A stretch of DNA of 64,000 nucleotides from Bacteroidota bacterium. GTDB lineage: Bacteria > Bacteroidota > Bacteroidia > Bacteroidales > JACABE01. The position numbers and the translations under genes are program-made. Location: assembly GCA_013377005.1 (NCBI GenBank), contig JACABE010000004.1, positions 1 to 64,000 on the forward strand, read 5' to 3'. Positions 9,701 through 15,545 of this stretch are shown piece by piece (position 1 is the stretch's first letter; each line of letters opens with the position of its first letter). The notes under the pieces were generated by a model that saw only the letters and a list, made by a program, of their open reading frames with translations, was not told the DNA's origin and searched no databases.

Positions 9701-10058
9701 TTATTGGACCATCATAAACTAAAGTATATCCGGTTGAAGTAGGATTTTCATAACTTGCATCAGCAAAAACAGACAAAGTTGTGTGTTTTAAATAAATCTT
9801 TTGACTGGTAAATGTTTTTGGAGATGCATCAGTATAATTAAATGCAATTTTAGTAATACTTTTTGCAGCACCAATGGTTGCTTGAGTATGCAACATGCTA
9901 CACCATGCATATTTCCAGCCCCCGTAAGGTGGATATTGCGATGATACAGTCCCCGTTCCGATTTCCACATAACTCTGAGCATTAACGCCCGTAATCATGC
10001 AACAGAGTAAAAATGCTAACGCAATACTTTTGCGTAATAATTTAAATTTTGAAAACAT
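6777..10058 (-). CDS. Secreted T9SS type A protein with adhesin-like domains
   Basis: This is a 1093-residue exported protein. The signal peptide (about 1-27) ends in GVNA-QSY. The body consists of beta-rich modules: two cleaved-adhesin/choice-of-anchor-J-type regions (PYNQGFEDSTVFYPGW near 310 and LPWTEGFESVTP near 840, each ending in a DDIKV or DDVKI strand), FN3-like fibre segments (KTKYFWRVVAKNG, NTTYYWKVTPYN), and an abnormal-spindle-like beta domain (about 475-565). The last 85 residues (IYPNPSNGEVVIKL ... IHNLLGQEIY ... GIYLVKI ... KKLIIK) are a standard type A sorting tail, removed during export. No protease or glycosidase active site was recognised. Adhesion or matrix binding is inferred from architecture only. 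Confidence 0.9.
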   Translation of the reverse strand: MFSKFKLLRKSIALAFLLCCMITGVNAQSYVEIGTGTVSSQYPPYGGWKYAWCSMLHTQATIGAAKSITKIAFNYTDASPKTFTSQKIYLKHTTLSVFADASYENPTSTGYTLVYDGPITFTNGWSEIVLSTPFAYNGTDNLIVHYENRYGTAPYGNFAATTSIIGNNKASGSDVSFPTSTGYLNPYPSALPNIRFYYASTGPVTPNTPIPSDNQDKASASNALSFNLGANTTTYDLYFGTDSLNVLNLNAAVKVVSNATVAAAGTYNYPLPNLLTSKTKYFWRVVAKNGAQTENSPLWKFTTELIIASFPYNQGFEDSTVFYPGWYGSFTDWAYPTTGANAIWHTTTTTNSGANAAFASPTTITTISAITTPRFNLPANYRISYWWKCTAVSGTDTTFFEVSTNGGTSWTVLDVLSPTSAMPAYVQRFQNLTGYAGNNVKFQWRYKRGATSSLKECYLDDIKVEAIPTGASMTLNVTALNFNELYVNGTTKMRIAIGNIGTSNLVVSGVTVAAPFSCAYTGTILPGASDTTTVVFTATTVGTYNENLTINSNGTGNNTIALSGNVLALLPNLFETFESTPVNSIPAHWNKLKSKDPYQTVNDIKVMNSTYDAHSVPNVVKFYNNTDTISPLMLITPGLTNFANDSLKFWASKTIGTTNTVQLIVGLMDNPYDGASFVPVQTFILADTMVQYTMAFNTSNTKPYIAFKHGQNSSSKSIWLDDVSWQGSVATVPSPAAVIAPLNSSINAVAKPILKWTPTSGNPTGYRLSVGSNNPPTNIINNVDLGNQTSYTITTALAYNTTYYWKVTPYNATGDAVSCSVWSFTTMADPTITSLPWTEGFESVTPTSNNADFPLGWSIENGGMQSSYWDIITNNATYPDNAHTGQKAMNIMFSMLGSNNDWLFTPPVHLTGGTAYDFSFWYKAPIYVENGDTTSEKLAVYWGTAADSAAMTSGTIFKNEFLRIPAYVQYTKKITPPTTGNYTFGFYSYSDVTQWITFVDDVKIDISTGIDESSEQVFKIYPNPSNGEVVIKLNNNNNETNVITIHNLLGQEIYLATTNRQINYVNLSDVEKGIYLVKISNKNTDTVKKLIIK

Positions 10059-10390
10059 AGATTAATTATTTTTGATTGTTTATTATTTTATTAATAAGCT
10101 GCAATAAATACACTTATTCTTTCATGATTAATATGCAAAATTGCTACAATAAGAGATTAAGAACAACTTATAGGCGTTCGAATACGTGAATTCAAACAGA
10201 TTAGTTCAAAAAAAATAGAAAATTTTGATCATATTCGTTTTAATCATAGCACTTTCAATTAAATATAGTCACATATCATTCATTTGTAAAAAATACATCC
10301 GTTAACTTTTTATTATTTATAGCAATTTCATTTTTACCTACATTCATAATAAAAATACTTATAATTTTGAAAACCCAAAGAGAAATATAA
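10059..10390. other. Divergent intergenic region
   Basis: This gap of about 332 bp holds TAATTTTG (10362-10369), a -7 type element for the plus-strand EamA gene. It also holds an imperfect dyad at 10176-10197 that could be an operator or chance. No clear promoter was found for the minus-strand T9SS gene, and no ORF. Confidence 0.45.
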
Positions 10391-11284
10391 ATGCCCATGC
10401 AGAAAAAAGCTTACTTATTTGCTATCCTTGCAGTTATTTGCTGGTCGACAGTGGCTACTGCTTTTAAAATTGCATTGAAAAACTGTGACTTTCTGCAATT
10501 GTTGTTTTTTTCGTCATTGGTTTCAAGCATTGTTTTATTTCTGATACTGGTTTTTCAAAAAAAAATATTCTTAGTTCGTAATATAAGCCGTTCTTCTTTT
10601 ATCCATTCGGTATTGCTGGGTTTTTTGAATCCGTTTTTGTATTATACAATATTATTTAAAGCCTATTCCGTTCTTCCAGCACAGGAAGCGATGACTCTTA
10701 ATTATACATGGCCTGTAATGCTTGTACTCTTAGCAATTCCATTACTAAAACAATCGTTAACATTAAAAAGCATGTTGGCTGTTTTAATCAGCTTTTTAGG
10801 GATTTTTATTATCTCTACCAAAGGGAATCCTTTAGGATTTAATTTCAGCAATGCATTGGGTGATGGATTGGCTATAGGAAGTTCAGTAATTTGGGCGTTG
10901 TTTTGGATTTATAATGTGAAAGATAAAAAAGATGATGTTGTTAAATTATTTTTGAACTTTTTATCAGGTAGCCTATTTTCAGGGATATTGATGCTGTTGT
11001 TTTCCGACTTTTCTAAATTCAGTGTCACAGGTTTACCAGCAATTGTTTACATTGGAATTTTTGAAATGAGTGTTACATTTGTTTTTTGGTTGTCGGCATT
11101 AAAATATTCATCAAGTGCGGATAAAGTAAGTCAGTTAATTTTTTTATCCCCATTTTTATCACTGTTATTTATACATTTTATTATAGGAGAAAATATTGCA
11201 GTTTCAACACTTATAGGCTTGTTTTTTATTACGTTAGGAATTATTATTCAGCAAACTTCGCTAATATTCTTTAAAAGAAAATAA
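10391..11284 (+). CDS. EamA/DMT-family membrane transporter
   Basis: This 297-residue inner-membrane protein has about ten hydrophobic helices arranged as two EamA repeats (about 8-140 and 155-290). Typical features are the first-helix motif AVICWSTVATAFKIAL, the QEAMTLNYTWPVMLVLLA stretch at the end of repeat 1, and a matching pattern in repeat 2 (SVIWALFWIYN). The family exports amino acids, metabolites or drugs, and the substrate cannot be read from sequence. A -7 type element TAATTTTG lies at 10362-10369. A second in-frame ATG is at codon 3. The downstream GGGP synthase is 32 bp away and may be co-transcribed, although it has its own -7 type element. Confidence 0.88.
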   Translation: MPMQKKAYLFAILAVICWSTVATAFKIALKNCDFLQLLFFSSLVSSIVLFLILVFQKKIFLVRNISRSSFIHSVLLGFLNPFLYYTILFKAYSVLPAQEAMTLNYTWPVMLVLLAIPLLKQSLTLKSMLAVLISFLGIFIISTKGNPLGFNFSNALGDGLAIGSSVIWALFWIYNVKDKKDDVVKLFLNFLSGSLFSGILMLLFSDFSKFSVTGLPAIVYIGIFEMSVTFVFWLSALKYSSSADKVSQLIFLSPFLSLLFIHFIIGENIAVSTLIGLFFITLGIIIQQTSLIFFKRK

Positions 11285-11316
11285 AAATATTTATCTTTGT
11301 AAATATTTACAGAAAC

Positions 11317-12060
11317 ATGAACATCTACCAATCTATCATTGAAAAGAAAAACAAAGGACAAAAGCAATTTGCTGTTTTAATTGATCCTGACAAACCATCA
11401 GATATTGAATTGCTCCAAATTGCAAAATTATCTAGTGCTTCTAATGTTGATTACTTTTTTGTTGGCGGAAGTTTACTTACGAATGACCATTTAGAAAAAT
11501 GCATACTAACCTTAAAAGAACATTCAGATATTCCTGTAGTTCTTTTTCCAGGTAATAATTTGCAAATCAATAAAAATGCAGATGCAATACTTTTACTTTC
11601 ATTGATTTCGGGAAGAAATGCAGAAATGTTGATTGGGAAGCATGTAATTGCAGCGCCTTATTTGAAAGAAAGCGGATTGGAGATTATTCCAACCGGCTAT
11701 ATGTTGATTGACAGCGGTAAACCTACAACCGTTACTTATATGAGCAATACTTTTCCAATTCCAGCTGATAAAGATGATATTGCTGCTTGCACTGCTATGG
11801 CAGGCGAAATGTTAGGTTTACAGTTAATTTATATGGATGCCGGCAGTGGTGCATTAAATCCAATTTCTACAGCAATGATAAGCAATGTTAGAAAACACAC
11901 AACTTCACCTATTGTGACCGGCGGAGGGATTAAATCACCAGAAAAAGCTATTGAGAATTGCAAAGCAGGAGTTGATATTATTGTTGTGGGCAATGCCATT
12001 GAAAAAACAGCCGATTTGATCAAGGAAATTGGAATAGCAGTTAGAAGCTTTTCTTGTTAA
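11317..12060 (+). CDS. Geranylgeranylglyceryl phosphate synthase-family protein (PcrB-like)
   Basis: This 247-residue TIM-barrel prenyltransferase joins a polyprenyl diphosphate to sn-glycerol-1-phosphate through an ether bond. Family signatures run in order: LIDPDKPS (Asp23, Asp25) for metal/substrate, FVGGSLL, VVLFPGNN, PTGYMLIDSGKPTTVTYMS, YMDAGSGA, and the phosphate-binding loops TGGGIKSPEKA and VVGNAIE. The family comprises archaeal GGGPS, Firmicutes PcrB (heptaprenyl) and a group II form in many Bacteroidota. Length and motifs fit group II, so an archaeal-like ether lipid precursor may be made here. Chain length cannot be predicted reliably. TATCTTTG at 11292-11299 may be its -7 box. 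Confidence 0.9.
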   Translation: MNIYQSIIEKKNKGQKQFAVLIDPDKPSDIELLQIAKLSSASNVDYFFVGGSLLTNDHLEKCILTLKEHSDIPVVLFPGNNLQINKNADAILLLSLISGRNAEMLIGKHVIAAPYLKESGLEIIPTGYMLIDSGKPTTVTYMSNTFPIPADKDDIAACTAMAGEMLGLQLIYMDAGSGALNPISTAMISNVRKHTTSPIVTGGGIKSPEKAIENCKAGVDIIVVGNAIEKTADLIKEIGIAVRSFSC

Positions 12061-12085
12061 ATTAATTATGAATTGAATATTTTTG
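12054..12085 (+). promoter_or_regulatory. Promoter candidate overlapping the annotated AraC start
   Basis: TTG (12054-12056) is followed after 21 bp by TATTTTTG (12078-12085). The most upstream possible start codon of the AraC gene, TTG at 12083, lies inside the -7 box. If this promoter is real, that start cannot be used. Confidence 0.4.
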
Positions 12086-13354
12086 CTTAAAATCAAAGTG
12101 GAATTTATTGATAAAATATTAAGCATCCTCGTTGTGTATCAATCACTGATATTCACAATTTTATTTGGCTTTTTTTATTTAAAAACAATAAACAAGCCTT
12201 TTAAAATACTAGGTATTTTTATGTTTTTTTCAACCCTATACTTCGGGTTTAGCTTATCTTACTACTATGCTAATTATAATCTGCTTATTTATACTTATTA
12301 TTTAAGTTTACCTGTAGCACTTTTGTTTTTCCCAATTTTTTATCTTTATATCCAATCATTAACGCAAAGAAATTTTAATTTTTCAAGAAAAGATTGGGTG
12401 CATTTTATTCCTGCAATTATTATTTTAGGCTTAAACCTACCCTATTTATTTCTATCTTTTGAAGAAAAACATTGGTTTGTATCAGGTGGTTATGGACAAA
12501 TTACCGATAATTCATTGATTATTTATTTAAGGAGCATTAATAGATTAGGTGTTTTTGGCATTATAAATCTTCAATTATTAATTTACATCATTTTATCTAT
12601 TTATTTTTATAAAAATTATAAACATGAGATTGAAAATATTTTTTCTTACAAAGAAAACGTAGATTTAAAATGGATAAAAGTATTGATTATCTTTTTCCTT
12701 ACGCTATTTATTATGATAGATACAGTGCATTTCTTTAGTATTAAAACCAATGTTCCACATCGTATCTTATTTAATGCTTCAATGTTGATATTCAATATAA
12801 TTATTTTTGCTTATGGTATCTTTCAGAAAAATATTTTTGCAAAACCTAATCTACAAGAAATCAAAACACTTGCTTTCTTATCAGACATCAAAAAAGAAAG
12901 TGTTGTAAATGAAATATTCACAGAACAAGAAGATTTAACTGTTGTAGCAATTGATGAAGATGAAAAAATTGCATCCAAATATCAAAAGTCGTCATTAACA
13001 GATATTCAAAAAAATCAAATTATAGAAACGCTGGAAAAATACATGAAAGGAAAACCATACTATTACAGCAATTTGACAATTGACGAGGTGGCAGATGCTT
13101 TACAAACCAATTCAAAATACCTTTCGCAAGTAATTAATGAGACACATCAGAAAAATTTTTATACCTATATCAATATATTTCGTATCAATGATTCAATGGA
13201 AATGCTATTATCAAACCAATTTGAAAATTATTCGATGGAGGGAATAGCAAAAACTGTTGGATTTAACTCAAAATCTTCTTTTTATTCAGCATTCAAGAAA
13301 TATACTGGATATACTCCAACTGAATTTAAAAAGAGAGAAAGCACTAAAAATTAA
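12083..13354 (+). CDS. Membrane-anchored AraC-family transcriptional regulator
   Basis: The N-terminal half (residues about 10-250) has roughly seven hydrophobic helices. The C-terminal part (about 315-420) is an AraC-type double helix-turn-helix: LTIDEVADALQTNSKYLSQVIN (first HTH) and SMEGIAKTVGFNSKSSFYSAFKKYTGYTPTEFK (second HTH and signature). Such fusions in Bacteroidota are thought to sense a membrane or external signal while bound to DNA. No ATG is available near the 5' end. The candidates are TTG at 12083 (inside a likely -7 box) and GTG at 12098, and GTG is the more plausible. Its last 11 bp overlap the end of the convergent trmN6 gene. Confidence 0.85.
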   Translation: MLKIKVEFIDKILSILVVYQSLIFTILFGFFYLKTINKPFKILGIFMFFSTLYFGFSLSYYYANYNLLIYTYYLSLPVALLFFPIFYLYIQSLTQRNFNFSRKDWVHFIPAIIILGLNLPYLFLSFEEKHWFVSGGYGQITDNSLIIYLRSINRLGVFGIINLQLLIYIILSIYFYKNYKHEIENIFSYKENVDLKWIKVLIIFFLTLFIMIDTVHFFSIKTNVPHRILFNASMLIFNIIIFAYGIFQKNIFAKPNLQEIKTLAFLSDIKKESVVNEIFTEQEDLTVVAIDEDEKIASKYQKSSLTDIQKNQIIETLEKYMKGKPYYYSNLTIDEVADALQTNSKYLSQVINETHQKNFYTYINIFRINDSMEMLLSNQFENYSMEGIAKTVGFNSKSSFYSAFKKYTGYTPTEFKKRESTKN

Positions 13355-14051
13355 GATAAAAATCTTTTGTTAAATCCTTAAATTCATCTGTGTAAGATGA
13401 ATCTTCATTAAGAATACAAAGGGAAGTCATTTTAAAATTTGTTTTCGACTTGCTAAATTCCATTAGCATACGATTTGGTGCTAATCCTTTTCTGGAAACT
13501 ACTTCGGTTTGATGATTGCAAAAAAGCCCGTTTAATTCGGCAATACGTTTCAATGAAATGCTTTCAGTAATAGGCAATATGATACAACTTTTACCTTGTG
13601 GTGATAAAAGTTTTGCAATTCCTTTTATAAGGTCGTCAAACGAAAGTGTATCCGTATGCCGAGCTAAATTACGGTGAAACTGATTACTTTTCAGCGCATT
13701 TACAAAAAAAGGCGGATTGCTGACTATTAAATCATACGTAATTGCAGATGCAGCTGAAAAATCCTGAAAAGAAGTATTGTATAGCTTCATTTTGTTCTTC
13801 CATGGAGATTGATTGAAATTAGCTTCAGCTTGTTCAGCTGAACTTTTATCAATTTCAACAGCATCCACTGAAGCATCAGAACGTTGTGCCAACATCAAGG
13901 CGATAATACCAGCACCTGTTCCAATATCCAACATCCGCAGTGTATTTTCAACATTGCTCCAGGCGCCTAACAATACTGCATCCGTTCCTATTTTCATTGT
14001 TGAGCGATCATCAGAAAGCTCAAATTGTTTGAAACGAAAAGTTTTTTTCAT
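13344..14051 (-). CDS. trmN6: tRNA1(Val) (adenine37-N6)-methyltransferase-type protein
   Basis: This 235-residue SAM-dependent Rossmann methyltransferase belongs to the YfiC/TrmN6 family, which methylates A37 of tRNA-Val. It opens with FRFKQFELSDDRSTMKIGTDAVLLGAW, typical of the family, followed by SAM motif I LDIGTGAGIIALMLAQR (41-57), acidic motif VEID (65-68), and the amino-methyltransferase signature NPPFF at 112-116. Its ATG overlaps the rimM stop by 1 bp (TAATG), suggesting translational coupling in a rimM-trmN6 operon. Its 3' end overlaps the convergent AraC gene by 11 bp. Confidence 0.88.
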   Translation of the reverse strand: MKKTFRFKQFELSDDRSTMKIGTDAVLLGAWSNVENTLRMLDIGTGAGIIALMLAQRSDASVDAVEIDKSSAEQAEANFNQSPWKNKMKLYNTSFQDFSAASAITYDLIVSNPPFFVNALKSNQFHRNLARHTDTLSFDDLIKGIAKLLSPQGKSCIILPITESISLKRIAELNGLFCNHQTEVVSRKGLAPNRMLMEFSKSKTNFKMTSLCILNEDSSYTDEFKDLTKDFYLNF

Positions 14052-14575
14052 TATTCCAAGTACAAATCTATCAGGCCTTCGGGGGCTTGAATGGTAATTT
14101 GTTTGTTTTTACGGCCAACACTTAACACAATATCGTCGATAACAGGAATCAGAATCTCTTTGCCATTGCTATGTATTAACTGCATAATAGGCTGAGCAGG
14201 ATGATCCATTATTTTATCGATTTTACCTATATTCCCTTTACTTTTATCAATTACCTCAAAACCTATTACCTCGTGAAAATAAAATTTATTGCCAGTAAGC
14301 TTAGGAAGTCGTTGCAATGGCAAGAACAATTCTTTTTTAATCAGCAATAACGAATCTTCAGGTTTTACATCCTGTAGTTTAATATAGGCATTATGGTTGT
14401 TCAAACGCAACGATTCTATTAAGAATGGCACCAAACCCGTTTGTAATTCTATCAGAACTGAATCCAGGTTTTCATAATACGTTGGGTCATCCACATCAAA
14501 ATAGCATACCAATTCTCCTTTATAACCAAATGGTTTGGTAATAATTCCTAAATAAAAACAATCTTCCTTTTTCAT
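14051..14575 (-). CDS. rimM: 16S rRNA maturation factor RimM
   Basis: This 174-residue two-domain protein helps mature the 30S head and binds ribosomal protein S19. The N-terminal RimM barrel starts with the recognisable FYLGIITKPFGYKGELVCYFD. The C-terminal PRC-barrel-like half contains FYFHEVIGFEVIDKSKGNIGKI and ends with the usual ILIPVIDDIVLSVGRKNKQI pattern. It precedes trmN6, with a 1-bp stop/start overlap. No trmD or rpsP lies next to it here, unlike the common order in other phyla. Confidence 0.93.
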   Translation of the reverse strand: MKKEDCFYLGIITKPFGYKGELVCYFDVDDPTYYENLDSVLIELQTGLVPFLIESLRLNNHNAYIKLQDVKPEDSLLLIKKELFLPLQRLPKLTGNKFYFHEVIGFEVIDKSKGNIGKIDKIMDHPAQPIMQLIHSNGKEILIPVIDDIVLSVGRKNKQITIQAPEGLIDLYLE

Positions 14576-14916
14576 AAAAAGAATTTATATTACTAATTTT
14601 AAAACTAAGTAGTAAACAGTATAAACACCTTATTTTTAGTTTCAGTAATTTATGTATAAAAAAATAGAACGCTGATTAAACGAATACGTTCCGTAAACAC
14701 AGATATTCGCGAATTATTCAGAATGTTTTGATTTTAATATATATGAATAATCCGTTTTATCAGCGTTTCCCTAAGGGATCTGCGTCATCCGCGTTCATGA
14801 AAAATACATTAGAAAAATTAATGCTATATTTTAAATATGACAATAAATGATTCTTAGTACTTATTAAAATGCGTTGACTTTTATAAAGCTTAGGTACTTA
14901 AATTTCTTCACTTATT
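14576..14916. repeat. Intergenic inverted-repeat element (possible dispersed repeat)
   Basis: This 341-bp gap without an ORF contains arms at 14668-14685 (AACGCTGATTAAACGAAT) and 14750-14767 that are reverse complements at 16 of 18 positions. The outermost GAACGC (14667-14672) pairs with GCGTTC (14791-14796), and a small palindrome ATTCGCGAAT sits inside (14705-14714). The right side carries a GGATCTGCGTCATCCGCGTT segment, which resembles repeated intergenic elements I recall from other Bacteroidota genomes. The remainder is plain AT-rich DNA. Confidence 0.6.
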
Positions 14917-15525
14917 TTATTTCCTCTGCTCCATATATAAATCGAGCAAACGAGCTACATATTTACCAAATACGTCAAATTCAACATTAATAACGGTACC
15001 TTCTTTAAAATTATGAAAATTGGTAACCTGATGTGTAAACGGGATAATAGCTACTGAAAACTCACCTGGTTTTGAATCAACTACTGTTAAACTAACTCCG
15101 TTAACCGAAATAGAACCTTTTTCAACTGTAATATTGCTTTTAGATGCATCGTATTTAAAAGTATATTTCCAACTTCCATCCGTTTCTTCTACTTTAATAC
15201 ATGTGGCTGTCTGGTCAACATGTCCTTGTACAATATGCCCATCGAACCTTCCATCCATACGCATCGAACGTTCTAAATTTACTTCATATCCTGAATGCCA
15301 GGTTCCCAAATTGGTTTTATCCAAGGTTTCCTGTATAGCAGTTACCACATATTGTTTTTTAGCGTGATCCACTTTTACAATGGTTAAACAAACGCCATCA
15401 TGACTCATGCTTTGGTCAATTTTTAACTCATCGGCAATTTCTGTTTCAATTGTAATATTGAAATTACTTTTATCTTTTTCAATACTTACAACTTTTCCTG
15501 TTTTTTCTACAATTCCTGTAAACAT
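14917..15525 (-). CDS. ribE: Riboflavin synthase alpha subunit
   Basis: This 202-residue enzyme converts two 6,7-dimethyl-8-ribityllumazine molecules to riboflavin. It consists of two homologous lumazine-binding barrels: residues 1-97 starting MFTGIVEKTGKV with MSHDGVCLTIV, and 98-195 starting MDGRFDGHIVQGHVDQTA with SISVNGVSLTVV. The length and the MFTGIVE start are canonical. It lies 20 bp downstream of a large T9SS gene on the same strand and may be transcribed with it, although functional linkage is not obvious. No FMN riboswitch was recognised. Confidence 0.96.
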   Translation of the reverse strand: MFTGIVEKTGKVVSIEKDKSNFNITIETEIADELKIDQSMSHDGVCLTIVKVDHAKKQYVVTAIQETLDKTNLGTWHSGYEVNLERSMRMDGRFDGHIVQGHVDQTATCIKVEETDGSWKYTFKYDASKSNITVEKGSISVNGVSLTVVDSKPGEFSVAIIPFTHQVTNFHNFKEGTVINVEFDVFGKYVARLLDLYMEQRK

Positions 15526-15545
15526 ATTCTATTAATTTTAATTGA

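Noticed and set aside
10176-10197. Imperfect dyad (8 of 11 positions) in the divergent region at 10.1-10.4 kb
   Set aside because: Too weak to call an operator, and its distance from both starts is large. It is mentioned only in the region entry.
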